Below, piece after piece: positions 18,120-26,853 of a stretch of DNA of 64,000 nt. The translations under genes were made by a program, and so were the position numbers. The stretch covers positions 1 to 64,000 of the forward strand of contig NZ_JACVOY010000003.1 of NCBI RefSeq assembly GCF_018882185.1, given 5' to 3'. Within the stretch, counting starts at the first letter, position 1; each line of letters starts with the position of its first letter. Below the pieces are notes generated by a model. It was not told where the DNA came from. It searched no databases and saw only the letters and a program-made list of their open reading frames with translations. Origin of the DNA: Polynucleobacter sp. AP-Latsch-80-C2 (GTDB taxonomy: Bacteria; Pseudomonadota; Gammaproteobacteria; Burkholderiales; Burkholderiaceae).

Positions 18120-18299
18120 ATGGAAAGTTTATTTTTGCTCATTCCTTTATCTCTGGTGCTCGTTGGTTTACTGGCCTGGATTTTGCATTGGTCCGTAAAG
18201 AGCGGCCAATTCGACGACTTAGATGGTCCAGGGCAGTCTATCTTGATGGATGATGACACTCCATCGTCTCATAAAGTTAGTGAACACTCTCAAAAATAG
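18120..18299 (+). CDS. ccoS: cbb3 oxidase maturation protein CcoS
   Basis: This 59-aa protein starts at ATG 18120, nine bases after the ccoI stop, and ends at TAG 18297-18299. One hydrophobic helix covers about residues 4-22. It is followed by the CcoS hallmark FDDLDGPGQSIL and an acidic patch. CcoS is needed to insert heme b and copper into CcoN. The gene is shorter than common length cut-offs and easy to miss. The position after ccoI matches the fixI-fixS pairing elsewhere. Confidence 0.93.
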   Translation: MESLFLLIPLSLVLVGLLAWILHWSVKSGQFDDLDGPGQSILMDDDTPSSHKVSEHSQK

Positions 18300-18370
18300 C
18301 CATACAGAATATAGGTTTAAATGGGTTCGGGTTTACATAATGCATCAGGCCTCATTTTGACCCTCCCTTT

Positions 18371-18384
18371 TTGATATAGATCAA
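18371..18384. promoter_or_regulatory. FNR/Anr box of the ccoNOQP promoter
   Basis: TTGAT-ATAG-ATCAA is a perfect match to the FNR/Anr consensus TTGAT-N4-ATCAA. Its centre (18377.5) lies about 41.5 bases ahead of the start predicted from the GATAAT box downstream, the class II activator position. A Crp/Fnr gene with the FNR cysteines lies at the other end of this locus (23622-24389). Together this supports induction of cbb3 oxidase when oxygen is low. Confidence 0.9.
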
Positions 18385-18406
18385 ATCCGCCTTAGGGCCT
18401 TACTTT

Positions 18407-18412
18407 GATAAT
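18407..18412 (+). promoter_or_regulatory. Candidate -10 box of the ccoNOQP promoter
   Basis: GATAAT matches five of six positions of TATAAT. It lies 22 bases past the FNR box, so the start would be near 18419 and the box centre at about -41.5. The -35 position is covered by the FNR site, as expected for a class II promoter that depends on the activator. Confidence 0.65.
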
Positions 18413-18465
18413 CAATTCAGTCTATTTGGATTATGTCGTTGTTTGGTCACAAAAAAGGAGAAACC

Positions 18466-19908
18466 ATGGGAATTACCGTGGGGAGTAATCAAGATACCTT
18501 CAATTACAAGGTAGTCAGCCAATTTGCCATTGTTACTGTACTTTGGGGAATTGTTGGCATGCTCGTGGGGGTCATCCTCGCCGCTCAGCTCATCTGGCCG
18601 GAAATCACTTTTAATATTCCTTGGCTTAGCTATGGTCGTTTGCGTCCATTGCATACCAATGCGGTGATTTTTGCTTTTGGTGGATCTGCGCTCTTTGCTA
18701 CTTCGTACTACATCGTGCAGCGCACGTGTCAAGTACGTTTGTTCTGTGACAAATTAGCGGCATTTACCTTTTGGGGTTGGCAGGCAGTCATTGTTTCTGC
18801 AGCCATCACATTGCCATTGGGTATCACCACTTCAAAAGAATACGCAGAATTAGAGTGGCCAATTGATTTACTAATCACTGTAGTGTGGGTAGCTTATGCA
18901 GTCGTGTTCTTTGGAACGCTTCTGAAGCGTAAGACGAAACACATCTATGTATCTAACTGGTTCTTCGGTGCTTATATTTTGACGATTGCGGTATTGCATA
19001 TCGTTAATAACATTGAAATGCCAGCAAGTCTCTTTAAGTCTTACTCTGCATATGCTGGTGCACAAGATGCGATGATTCAGTGGTGGTATGGTCATAACGC
19101 TGTAGGCTTCTTCTTGACTACTAGCTTCTTGGGCATGATGTATTACTTCATTCCTAAGCAGGCTGAGCGTCCAATCTACTCTTATCGTTTGTCTATCGTC
19201 CACTTCTGGGCTTTGAACTTTACGTATATGTGGGCTGGTCCTCACCATTTACAACACACCTCACTTCCTGATTGGACTCAGTCCTTAGGTATGGTGTTCT
19301 CATTGATTTTGTTGGCGCCATCATGGGGCGGCATGATCAACGGCATCATGACTCTGTCAGGTGCTTGGTATAAATTACGTCGTGATCCTATCCTGAAATT
19401 CTTGGTAGTAGCGTTGTCCTTCTACGGTATGTCTACCTTCGAAGGTTCCATGATGTCGATCAAGACAGTAAACAGCTTGTCACATTACACAGATTGGACT
19501 ATCGGTCACGTGCACTCTGGTGCATTAGGCTGGGTTGCGATGATTACGATTGGCTCCTTGTACTACCTCATTCCACGTTTAGTTGGTCAGAGAGATATGT
19601 ACAGCACTAAGTTAGTGGAACTGCATTTCTGGATCGCAACTATCGGTGTGGTGATTTACATTGCTGCTATGTGGATTGCAGGTGTAATGCAAGGTTTAAT
19701 GTGGAGAGCATTTGAGCCAGACGGTACATTGACTTATAGCTTCGTTGAGTCCGTTAAAGCTACCTATCCTTTCTATGTCATTCGTTTGTTGGGCGGTGTG
19801 TGCTACCTCAGCGGTATGTTGTTGATGGCTTACAACGTTTACAAAACAGTGATTAACAAAAAATTCATTGACGCACAGATTCCACAAGCGTCTATCGCGG
19901 CTCACTAA
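18466..19908 (+). CDS. ccoN: cbb3-type cytochrome c oxidase subunit I, CcoN
   Basis: A 480-aa catalytic subunit with about 12 membrane helices. Metal ligands are visible: the low-spin heme histidine in RPLHTNAV, the CuB histidine in WYGHNAVGF, the His pair in GPHHLQHTS, and HVHSGALGW for the heme pair. A tyrosine in the MMYYFIPK segment suits the cross-linked Tyr of cbb3 oxidases. It reduces oxygen to water with high affinity. I chose ATG 18466 because AAGGAG lies six bases upstream. The in-frame ATG 18433 has no good site and would add 11 residues. Confidence 0.96.
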   Translation: MGITVGSNQDTFNYKVVSQFAIVTVLWGIVGMLVGVILAAQLIWPEITFNIPWLSYGRLRPLHTNAVIFAFGGSALFATSYYIVQRTCQVRLFCDKLAAFTFWGWQAVIVSAAITLPLGITTSKEYAELEWPIDLLITVVWVAYAVVFFGTLLKRKTKHIYVSNWFFGAYILTIAVLHIVNNIEMPASLFKSYSAYAGAQDAMIQWWYGHNAVGFFLTTSFLGMMYYFIPKQAERPIYSYRLSIVHFWALNFTYMWAGPHHLQHTSLPDWTQSLGMVFSLILLAPSWGGMINGIMTLSGAWYKLRRDPILKFLVVALSFYGMSTFEGSMMSIKTVNSLSHYTDWTIGHVHSGALGWVAMITIGSLYYLIPRLVGQRDMYSTKLVELHFWIATIGVVIYIAAMWIAGVMQGLMWRAFEPDGTLTYSFVESVKATYPFYVIRLLGGVCYLSGMLLMAYNVYKTVINKKFIDAQIPQASIAAH

Positions 19909-19918
19909 GGATAAGAAC

Positions 19919-20566
19919 ATGTCAGAACAACGTCGATTTTTCTCCCACGAAACGCTTGAGCGTAATGTTGGCTGGTTGATCATTGCCACCATTGCAGCAA
20001 TTTCGGTTGCTGGTTTGGTGCAGATCGTGCCTTTATTTTTCCAGCACTCCACAACTGAGCCCAGTCCAGGAGTTGCTCCTTACTCAGCTCTGCGTTTAGC
20101 AGGCCGCGATATCTATCAGCGTGAAGGTTGCATGGGCTGTCATTCACAGCAGATTCGTACACTACGCTCAGAGGTTGAGCGTTATGGTCCTTACTCCTTG
20201 GCTGGTGAGTCTGTATATGATCATCCATTCTTATGGGGCAGCAAGCGTACTGGTCCAGATCTAGCGCGTGTAGGCGGTCGTTACTCGGATGACTGGCATC
20301 GTATTCACTTGCGCAACCCGCGTGATGTGGTGCCTGAGTCCAATATGCCTGCTTATCCCTATTTGCAAAAGCCAGCTGCTGCTGACACCATTTCTTCTCA
20401 TATGCTTGCAATGAAGCGCTTAGGTGTGCAGTACACCGATGAGCAAATTGCCAATGCACCTAAAGAGTTGGAAGGCAAGACTGAAGAAGATGCGTTAATC
20501 GCCTACCTTCAGGGTCTTGGTGTGAATCGTAGATACATCATTGTTGACGAGGTAGTTGCTAAGTAA
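19919..20566 (+). CDS. ccoO: cbb3-type oxidase monoheme subunit II, CcoO
   Basis: A 215-aa membrane-anchored cytochrome c. One helix (about 19-40) precedes a periplasmic domain with the heme motif CMGCH at 71-75 and a probable Met143 ligand in ESNMPAYP. It passes electrons from CcoP to CcoN. The start at 19919 follows the ccoN stop by ten bases and uses AAGGATAAG as ribosome site. A longer in-frame start inside ccoN gives an implausible basic extension. Confidence 0.96.
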   Translation: MSEQRRFFSHETLERNVGWLIIATIAAISVAGLVQIVPLFFQHSTTEPSPGVAPYSALRLAGRDIYQREGCMGCHSQQIRTLRSEVERYGPYSLAGESVYDHPFLWGSKRTGPDLARVGGRYSDDWHRIHLRNPRDVVPESNMPAYPYLQKPAAADTISSHMLAMKRLGVQYTDEQIANAPKELEGKTEEDALIAYLQGLGVNRRYIIVDEVVAK

Positions 20567-20585
20567 TTCTTAGCAAAGAGAAGAT

Positions 20586-20753
20586 ATGCAAAATATTGCT
20601 CCTTATCTCTCAGCAATTTCTACCGTGCTTGGCTTGGTAGTTTTTATTGGAATCGTTTGGTGGGCCTGGTCTGCAAAAAGACAGCCTGCCAATCAAGAAT
20701 CCGCCGAACTTCCGTTCGATCTTCCCGATGAATTCAGTAAGGATAAATCATGA
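20586..20753 (+). CDS. ccoQ: cbb3-type oxidase small subunit CcoQ
   Basis: A 55-aa protein with one membrane helix (about 8-28) that begins at ATG 20586 and ends at TGA 20751-20753, overlapping the ccoP start (ATGA). The short polar tail ends with LPFDLPDEF. The position between ccoO and ccoP and the VVFIGIVWWAWSAKRQ helix match CcoQ/FixQ, which stabilises the oxidase with CcoP. It is too short for many gene finders. Confidence 0.92.
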   Translation: MQNIAPYLSAISTVLGLVVFIGIVWWAWSAKRQPANQESAELPFDLPDEFSKDKS

Positions 20754-21673
20754 GTGACTTTCTTGGTGCCGGTTGGAGTACCTATATCGCCTTAGTAACA
20801 TTGGTCGGTATCGTTTGGTGCGTCTGGTTATTATTTTCTCAACTTAAAGTTAAGGTAAAGCTGAAGCCGGATGGTGAGGTTGCTGATACTGGTCACGTTT
20901 GGGACGGCGATTTACGCGAGTTGAATAATCCATTGCCACGTTGGTGGATGTGGATGTTCCTGATCTCTTGTATCTTTGCTTTGGTTTACTTAGTGCTCTA
21001 TCCAGGATTAGGGGCATACCCAGGAATTTTGGGTTACAGCACTGACGGTGCATTGATGAAATCGATGACGACAGCCAATGATGAGTTAAAGCCTGTCTAC
21101 GCAAAATACGTGAAGATGGATATTGAGCAAGTCGCAGCTGATCCAAAAGCCCGTGAAATGGGACAGCGCTTGTTCTTAAACTCGTGCGCACAATGTCACG
21201 GCTCTGATGCTGGTGGTGCCAAGGGCTTTCCAAACTTAACTGATGGCGACTGGCTCTACGGTGGTTCACCAGAAAACATTAAGACAACTATCGTCAATGG
21301 TCGTGGCGGAGTAATGCCTCCATTCCCACAGCTAGATGGTAAGCAGATTGTCGATGTAGCAAACTATGTCCGCAGTTTGTCTGGTTTACCTGCCGATGAT
21401 TTAAAAGCAGCGCGTGGTGCTGAAGTATTCAAATCCAATTGCGTAGCCTGTCATGGTGCAGATGGTAAAGGCAATATTGCATTGGGTGCGCCTAACTTGA
21501 CAGATAAGACATGGTTGTATGGTGGCTCAGAAGCAACGATTGTTGAGACAGTAACAAAAGGTCGTATGGCAATGATGCCTGCTCAAGATAAAGTCCTTAG
21601 TCCTGAAAAGATTCAATTGTTGACTGCCTATGTTTGGGGCTTATCGAACAATAAACAAGCAGCCGCTAAGTAA
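20750..21673 (+). CDS. ccoP: cbb3-type oxidase diheme subunit III, CcoP
   Basis: A 307-aa diheme cytochrome c. Two helices, about 12-32 and 66-86, are followed by two cytochrome c domains with CAQCH at 146-150 and CVACH at 231-235. The LPRWWMWMF segment ahead of the second helix is a CcoP hallmark. It accepts electrons from soluble c-type cytochromes and hands them to CcoO. Both hemes need the Ccm system encoded earlier in this window. The start overlaps the ccoQ stop by four bases. Confidence 0.96.
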   Translation: MSDFLGAGWSTYIALVTLVGIVWCVWLLFSQLKVKVKLKPDGEVADTGHVWDGDLRELNNPLPRWWMWMFLISCIFALVYLVLYPGLGAYPGILGYSTDGALMKSMTTANDELKPVYAKYVKMDIEQVAADPKAREMGQRLFLNSCAQCHGSDAGGAKGFPNLTDGDWLYGGSPENIKTTIVNGRGGVMPPFPQLDGKQIVDVANYVRSLSGLPADDLKAARGAEVFKSNCVACHGADGKGNIALGAPNLTDKTWLYGGSEATIVETVTKGRMAMMPAQDKVLSPEKIQLLTAYVWGLSNNKQAAAK

Positions 21674-21676
21674 TCA

Positions 21677-23134
21677 GTGCCAAGTAATTCGCCGGGTGGG
21701 AAACCAGTTCCTATTGAAGTAATCGAGGAATCTCTTTACGAGGTCCGGCGAAAGATTTACCCACGCTCTGTATCGGGATTGTTTGCCCGCTGGCGCTTCA
21801 TCCTCGTTTTTGCAACGCAGTTACTGTTTTATGGCTTGCCATGGCTTAGCTGGAACGATCGTCAAGCAGTATTGTTTGATCTCGTTCAGCGTAAGTTTTA
21901 TATCTTTGGCCTAGTACTCTGGCCACAAGACGTGATTTATCTCACGCTTTTACTCATTCTTTCTGCATTGGCCCTGTTTCTGTTTACAGCGGTTGCTGGC
22001 CGTCTATTTTGTGGCTACGCCTGTCCACAAACGGTCTATACCGAAATCTTCATGTGGATTGAGCGCAAGGTCGAGGGCGATCGCTTTGCCCGTATCCGCT
22101 TAGATGGGGAAGAGTGGCCCTGGGGTTTCAAGAAATGGCGCCTGAAGATCACGAAGCATTTACTGTGGTTGCTGATTGCATTCTGGACTGGCTTTACTTT
22201 TATTGGTTACTTCACCCCAATTGAAACTTTAGGTTCAGCCATTTTGCATTTATCTTTAGGCCCCTGGCAGACTTTCTGGCTGTGCTTTTATAGTTTTGCA
22301 ACTTGGGGTAATGCAGGCTTTATGCGTGAGCAAGTCTGTAAATATATGTGCCCTTATGCACGCTTCCAAAGTGTGATGGTGGATAAAGATACCTTCTTGG
22401 TGACCTATGACAAAGTTCGTGGTGAGCCAAGAGGAAGCCGCAGCAAGTCAGCTGATCATGGTTCTCTTGGCTTAGGCGATTGCGTAGATTGCAGTATTTG
22501 TGTTCAGGTTTGTCCAACGGGGATTGATATTCGAGATGGCTTGCAATATATGTGTATTGGATGTGGTGCCTGTATTGATGCTTGCAACCAAGTCATGGAG
22601 AAGGTGGATTACCCTAAAGGGCTGATTCGCTATACAACGGAGCGCGCGATTGAGGATAAAGAATCCAATCAAAGCGCCATTCGACATATTCTGCGTCCTC
22701 GAGTATTAATCTATACCGCATTCATTACCGTCCTCGCTTCTGCGTTCTTAGTTTCATTGGCAACTCGTAATCCTTTACGTGTCGATGTCATGCGTGATCG
22801 TGGTGCTTTGGCTCGAGAGGTAGATGGCGTTCGGATCGAGAATATTTACCGGATTCAAATCATGAATGCCTCAGAGCATGCTATGAAGGTGCAAGTAAAG
22901 GCTACCGGCTTAGAGAATTTAATGATTTTGAATTCTCAAGGAAAAGAGATTACCCAGATTGATGTTGGTCCAGCAAGCAATCAATTGCTGCCAATAAAAG
23001 TGAGTACGGCGATCGGCCAGAATGATTCAGGAAATTACCCGATTCATTTTGATGTGATTGCTCAGGAGATGGATGGTGATAAAGCAATCATCAGAGCTCG
23101 TGAAGAAAAATCCAGTTTTATTATTCCCCGTTAA
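21677..23134 (+). CDS. ccoG: cbb3 assembly ferredoxin-type protein CcoG
   Basis: A 485-aa polyferredoxin of the FixG/CcoG family starting at GTG, three bases after ccoP. About five helices, with CGYACPQTVY in the N-terminal half, are followed by two 4Fe-4S motifs (CSICVQVCP and CIGCGACIDACN) at about 270-305. A C-terminal immunoglobulin-like FixG domain follows a further helix. CcoG is a cupric reductase that prepares Cu(I) for cbb3 assembly. The length is standard for the family. Confidence 0.95.
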   Translation: MPSNSPGGKPVPIEVIEESLYEVRRKIYPRSVSGLFARWRFILVFATQLLFYGLPWLSWNDRQAVLFDLVQRKFYIFGLVLWPQDVIYLTLLLILSALALFLFTAVAGRLFCGYACPQTVYTEIFMWIERKVEGDRFARIRLDGEEWPWGFKKWRLKITKHLLWLLIAFWTGFTFIGYFTPIETLGSAILHLSLGPWQTFWLCFYSFATWGNAGFMREQVCKYMCPYARFQSVMVDKDTFLVTYDKVRGEPRGSRSKSADHGSLGLGDCVDCSICVQVCPTGIDIRDGLQYMCIGCGACIDACNQVMEKVDYPKGLIRYTTERAIEDKESNQSAIRHILRPRVLIYTAFITVLASAFLVSLATRNPLRVDVMRDRGALAREVDGVRIENIYRIQIMNASEHAMKVQVKATGLENLMILNSQGKEITQIDVGPASNQLLPIKVSTAIGQNDSGNYPIHFDVIAQEMDGDKAIIRAREEKSSFIIPR

Positions 23135-23164
23135 GCTAGCTGGCACCAAATGGAGAGGATGTGT

Positions 23165-23368
23165 ATGAACGAACTAGAAACAATGAAGCCCTGGTGGAAG
23201 CAGTTGTGGCCTTGGCTACTGATCAGTGGACCAGCCGTGGCGATGATCGGCTGCATCATTACGATTTATTTAGCAGTTAATCTGCACGCTGATAAACCTT
23301 TGCGTGAGGGTGTTGTAAAGCAAGGTCTCAAAGTTGAGCAATTAAAAGAAGCGCAGGCTAATAAATGA
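23165..23368 (+). CDS. ccoH: Very short FixH-like protein
   Basis: A 67-aa protein when read from ATG 23165, which has GGAGAGG six bases upstream. Two earlier in-frame ATGs (23150, 23159) overlap that ribosome site. The PWWKQLWPWLLISGPAV segment and one membrane helix match the N-terminus of FixH/CcoH. The usual periplasmic domain of about 100 residues is missing, and only KPLREGVVKQGL remains after the helix. No frameshifted remnant is visible, because the next gene starts four bases before this stop. It could be a minimal CcoH or a distinct small assembly factor. Confidence 0.75.
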   Translation: MNELETMKPWWKQLWPWLLISGPAVAMIGCIITIYLAVNLHADKPLREGVVKQGLKVEQLKEAQANK

Positions 23369-23625
23369 AGTATCGCCTCCTCATCTGGATTTTGTGGCCA
23401 TCGTTTTTGGTTGCCGGTATGGCAGAAGGCTTGCTCTTTACTGTGATACATCCACAGGACCTTCTATTCTTTGGCTATCATCCCGATATTTCTGATGAGG
23501 GAATCTATACCATTGGATTCTTTGTGATTTGGATTTTTTGCGCAGTCTCTAGTGCGCTTACTGCGTATATCTTGCCTGGTATTGAAGCGCCCGATAGTAA
23601 AGAGATTGACCGCGGCCTACTTTAA
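23365..23625 (+). CDS. Unknown two-helix membrane protein in the cco locus
   Basis: I do not recognise this 86-aa protein. It has two hydrophobic helices at about 4-29 and 46-72, joined by a loop containing HPQDLLFFGYHPDISDEG. The ends are predicted to face the cytoplasm. It overlaps the short FixH gene by four bases and its stop overlaps the converging fnr stop by four bases. The tight coupling suggests a role in cbb3 oxidase assembly or stability. Similar small proteins follow ccoGH in related bacteria as far as I recall, but no function is known to me. Confidence 0.8.
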   Translation: MKYRLLIWILWPSFLVAGMAEGLLFTVIHPQDLLFFGYHPDISDEGIYTIGFFVIWIFCAVSSALTAYILPGIEAPDSKEIDRGLL

Positions 23626-24389
23626 GCTTGCTTAATGGGAATTTCGGTATGACAGCCGTGTCTATCGGGGTTTGGAATACCAGCTAACTCATACAAGCCA
23701 TCCATATCAATGAGTTTGATATGGCGTTGCTTAATCTGTATCAGGCCAGACTCCGCAAAGCGCGAGAGCATGCGGCTAACGGTCTCAATCTGGATGCCTA
23801 AGTAACTTCCAATCTCAACACGACTCATTCTTAAATCGAATTCATTATTGAGATAGCCGCGTGCTGCAAGGCGTTGTGAGAGGCTTAGTAAAAATGCTGC
23901 CAATCTTTCTTCAGCACGCATAGTGCCAAGAGAAAGTAGGTGACGCTGATCTTGAGTGAGTTCTCGACTCATGATCTTATGAAATTGATTTTGCAGAACA
24001 GGAATCTGTCTTGCGAGATCTTCAAAGGCATCATAGCGAATGATACAAACTTCACTTTCTTCCAGCGCTATAGCGTCCGATTGATAGTGACCATCGCCAA
24101 TACCATCCAAGCCTAAAATTTCTCCTGGAAGATGAAAGCCAATCACTTGTTGACGACCATCTTGCAGACAATATTCTGTTTTAAGGGTTCCAAAGCGCAC
24201 GCTGTAGACTGAACTGAGCGGGTCGCCATGACGATATAGGCTCTCTCCCTTTTGGAGGTGAACTCGCTCCTTGACTAAGGTATCGACTCTACTGACATCA
24301 CTGGAGCTAAGTCCAACGGGTAGACAAAACTGTCCCAAAACGCAGACAGAGCATTTACTGTTTGGGGAGTCGGTAGGTTTGTAATTCAT
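23622..24389 (-). CDS. fnr: Crp/Fnr-family oxygen-responsive regulator (Fnr/Anr)
   Basis: A 255-aa regulator. Cys13, Cys16 and Cys22 in the N-terminus together with internal Cys115 match the four ligands of the FNR 4Fe-4S oxygen sensor. A cyclic-nucleotide-type beta-roll fills about 25-145. The helix-turn-helix near 186-210 contains ETVSR, the E-x-x-S-R recognition triad of FNR. It should bind TTGAT-N4-ATCAA when oxygen is low, and such a site precedes ccoN. It diverges from the TauE-like gene. I see no clear FNR box in its own promoter region. Confidence 0.93.
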   Translation of the reverse strand: MNYKPTDSPNSKCSVCVLGQFCLPVGLSSSDVSRVDTLVKERVHLQKGESLYRHGDPLSSVYSVRFGTLKTEYCLQDGRQQVIGFHLPGEILGLDGIGDGHYQSDAIALEESEVCIIRYDAFEDLARQIPVLQNQFHKIMSRELTQDQRHLLSLGTMRAEERLAAFLLSLSQRLAARGYLNNEFDLRMSRVEIGSYLGIQIETVSRMLSRFAESGLIQIKQRHIKLIDMDGLYELAGIPNPDRHGCHTEIPIKQA

Positions 24390-24467
24390 CTTGAGGCTTC
24401 TCTGATAGACAGTTTATTCTATATAGATAATGAAACGGCTTCTTTTACCCTCATTTCCCCCAGTTCA

Positions 24468-25187
24468 ATGCTAACCATCAGTTTGCTCGTGGCCGTGTTT
24501 TTGGGCGCCTTAGTCAGCGGCTGGCACTGCGCTTTAATGTGTGGTGGCATAGCGGCAGCCATTGAGCGGCCAAGCGCCTTGGAGAGTCCATTAAGGCCCA
24601 AGACTGAGCTTTTTTACCTGCAATTAGTCATGCACTTAGGTCGCATCTTTACTTATGCATTATTGGGGGCAGCGGCGGCTGGAGTTGGGGTGGTCGTATG
24701 GCAGCAAAATCTGATTCCCATCCAAAGACCGCTGTTTGCTCTCACCTCCTTCATTTTGATCTTTATGGGCTTTCGATTGCTTCGCATGGGTAAAAGCCAG
24801 GGTTTGTTGGGTGGAAAATGGCTCAGCTCTAAGATTGCAGGCTTCTGGGCAAAATACCTCGGCAGTATGGCGAGCGGTCCTTCGCGTTGGTTCAGTGGAA
24901 TGCTCTGGGGTTTAGTTCCATGTGGCTTGGTCTATAGCGTTTTGCCACTGGCTTTTTTATCAGGGGATATTTGGACAGGAGCTGCACTCATGTTTGCTTT
25001 TGGTTTAGGTACCTTGCCAAATCTGTTGCTCATCTCGAAATTTTCAGCAATGCTCACTCAGTTTGGCCAATATCTTTGGGTGCGCTATTTTGCAGCTGCC
25101 TTGCTGTTTACCGCCGGTGGTTTTGGTTTGTATCGTGCCTGGGTGTTACCCGAAGCATTGCTTAAAGGCGGCTTCTGTATTACTTGA
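24468..25187 (+). CDS. Sulfite exporter TauE/SafE-like (DsbD_2) membrane protein
   Basis: A 239-aa protein with about six helices. The N-terminal helix carries the HCALMCGG motif at about 21-28, typical of a DsbD-transmembrane-like family often found beside cbb3 oxidase genes. A second conserved segment, GLVPCGLVYSVLPLAFLSG, also holds a cysteine. These Cys, His and Met residues could bind copper, so a part in oxidase metal supply is plausible but not shown. The family name TauE/SafE reflects similarity only. It diverges from fnr with about 80 bases between. Confidence 0.85.
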   Translation: MLTISLLVAVFLGALVSGWHCALMCGGIAAAIERPSALESPLRPKTELFYLQLVMHLGRIFTYALLGAAAAGVGVVVWQQNLIPIQRPLFALTSFILIFMGFRLLRMGKSQGLLGGKWLSSKIAGFWAKYLGSMASGPSRWFSGMLWGLVPCGLVYSVLPLAFLSGDIWTGAALMFAFGLGTLPNLLLISKFSAMLTQFGQYLWVRYFAAALLFTAGGFGLYRAWVLPEALLKGGFCIT

Positions 25188-25198
25188 GTAAGCAAGTC

Positions 25199-26827
25199 TT
25201 ACAAGTGGGTTGCTAATTCAATACCGCTATACAGGTCTGGGCAAAAACATTCCCTAGGAAGTTTTTCTATAAAGCCACTACGCTCTGCCATTTCTAGTGG
25301 CTGATGATCTAAGCCGCAAATGATGAGTTTGATATTGCGGATTTTGCAAAGGTGAGCAAGTTCCATGATCGTATCCATACCCGAGGTATCGACATAGATC
25401 ACATTCTTTAAATCGAGCAATAAAGTTTGGGTAGGTAAATTGACTTCAATTTTTTCGAGCAGTTTGACGGCTCCAAAAAAGATGGCGCCATAAATTCGAT
25501 AGGCATCAATGCTGCCTTGGAGATTTGCCAGCTTTGGAAAATCCTTGCCTTCTGCGCGCTCGCAGCGCGACAGGCTGGAGATTCTATAAATGAAGGTAAT
25601 GAAAGCAAGTAAGAGGCCAACTTGCACTGCAACCGTGAGATCGAGAATGACCGTTAGTAGAAAGACACTCAAAATGGTGATGCGATAAGGTATGCGGAAT
25701 TGTTTTAACTCAACAAACTTTTTCCATTCACCCATATTCCAAGCAACATACATCAGGATCGCCGCCAAACTTGCTAGGGGAATATTCTGAGCGAGTGGCG
25801 CTGCAAATAACACAATGACCAATAAAGTCATGGCGTGAATAAGTCCGGAGAGAGGTGTGTTACCTCCGCTTTCTATATTGGTTACTGTACGAGCAATAGT
25901 TCCTGTCGCTGGCATGCCGCCAAAAAATGGAGTTATTAGGTTAGCTACACCTTGTGCCATCAGCTCTTGATTGGAGTCATGGCGATCGTGTATTAAGCCA
26001 TCTGCGATTCGTGCACAAAGTAAGGATTCAATAGCGCCAAGCAAAGCTAGCGTGAGGGCTGGGGTCACCATGAATTGAGCGGTATCCCAACTAATGGGGA
26101 ACCACTCAAAATGGGGCAGCCCCGCAGGAATGCCGCCGAAACGACTACCGATCGTGTCTACTGGTAAGTTAAATAGAGTAGTAGCAATAGTGGCAAGAAC
26201 CATGGCGATTACCGTACCTGGAATATGCCCTAACCAACCAAGCCGGCGCTGAGCCATTTTCCAGGCAATCAATATGGCAAGGCTGCCACAGGCGAGTGCT
26301 AAGGCTATCGGATTGAAGGTATCCGCAGCCATATACAAAGTCTGTACTGATTGAAAAAATTGTGCAGGCATTTTTTCAATCTGCAGGCCAAAGAAATCTT
26401 TTATTTGAGACAGTCCAATTAAGAATGCAATGCCGTTGGTGAAGCCAATAATGACGGCGATCGGTATAAACCGAACAAGCGTCCCAAGACGGAATATGCC
26501 CATCAAAAATAAAAAGACACCAGACATGGCAGTGGCTAGCAAAAGATTGGGTATGCCATAGCGCTCAACAATGCCATAGACAATCACAATGAATGCGCCT
26601 GCTGGCCCACCGATTTGAACCTTGCTTCCCCCTAGGAGGGAAATCAGTCCGCCAGCAATAATGGCTGTAAAAATACCAGCTTCTGGTTTTAGGCCGCTAG
26701 CGATTGCAAAGGCCATTGCCAGAGGTAGAGCCACAATACCAACCGTGAGGCCGGCAAGAATATCTTTGGTAAATAACTTGCGGTTGTAGCCCGCAAAAGA
26801 ATCAAGAATTCTGGGGTGGAAAAACAT
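25199..26827 (-). CDS. SulP family anion transporter with STAS domain
   Basis: A 542-aa transporter. About 12 membrane helices are followed by a C-terminal STAS domain (about 430-540), where VIYVDTSGMDTIMELAH contains the characteristic strand-loop-helix. The N-terminal DILAGLTVGIVALPLAMAFA is the SulP signature. Family members import sulfate, bicarbonate or dicarboxylates. No carbonic anhydrase gene is adjacent, so the substrate stays open. It converges on the TauE-like gene twelve bases away. Confidence 0.92.
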   Translation of the reverse strand: MFFHPRILDSFAGYNRKLFTKDILAGLTVGIVALPLAMAFAIASGLKPEAGIFTAIIAGGLISLLGGSKVQIGGPAGAFIVIVYGIVERYGIPNLLLATAMSGVFLFLMGIFRLGTLVRFIPIAVIIGFTNGIAFLIGLSQIKDFFGLQIEKMPAQFFQSVQTLYMAADTFNPIALALACGSLAILIAWKMAQRRLGWLGHIPGTVIAMVLATIATTLFNLPVDTIGSRFGGIPAGLPHFEWFPISWDTAQFMVTPALTLALLGAIESLLCARIADGLIHDRHDSNQELMAQGVANLITPFFGGMPATGTIARTVTNIESGGNTPLSGLIHAMTLLVIVLFAAPLAQNIPLASLAAILMYVAWNMGEWKKFVELKQFRIPYRITILSVFLLTVILDLTVAVQVGLLLAFITFIYRISSLSRCERAEGKDFPKLANLQGSIDAYRIYGAIFFGAVKLLEKIEVNLPTQTLLLDLKNVIYVDTSGMDTIMELAHLCKIRNIKLIICGLDHQPLEMAERSGFIEKLPRECFCPDLYSGIELATHL

Positions 26828-26853
26828 GGATAGAGTTTAGCGAATCACCCAAG

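Noticed and set aside
19868..19918. Longer start for ccoO inside ccoN
   Set aside because: It gives an odd basic extension. The ATG at 19919 has a ribosome site and matches the CcoO start.
24390..24467. A possible FNR autoregulatory site between fnr and the TauE-like gene
   Set aside because: I see no pair of TTGAT/ATCAA half-sites at proper spacing in this gap.
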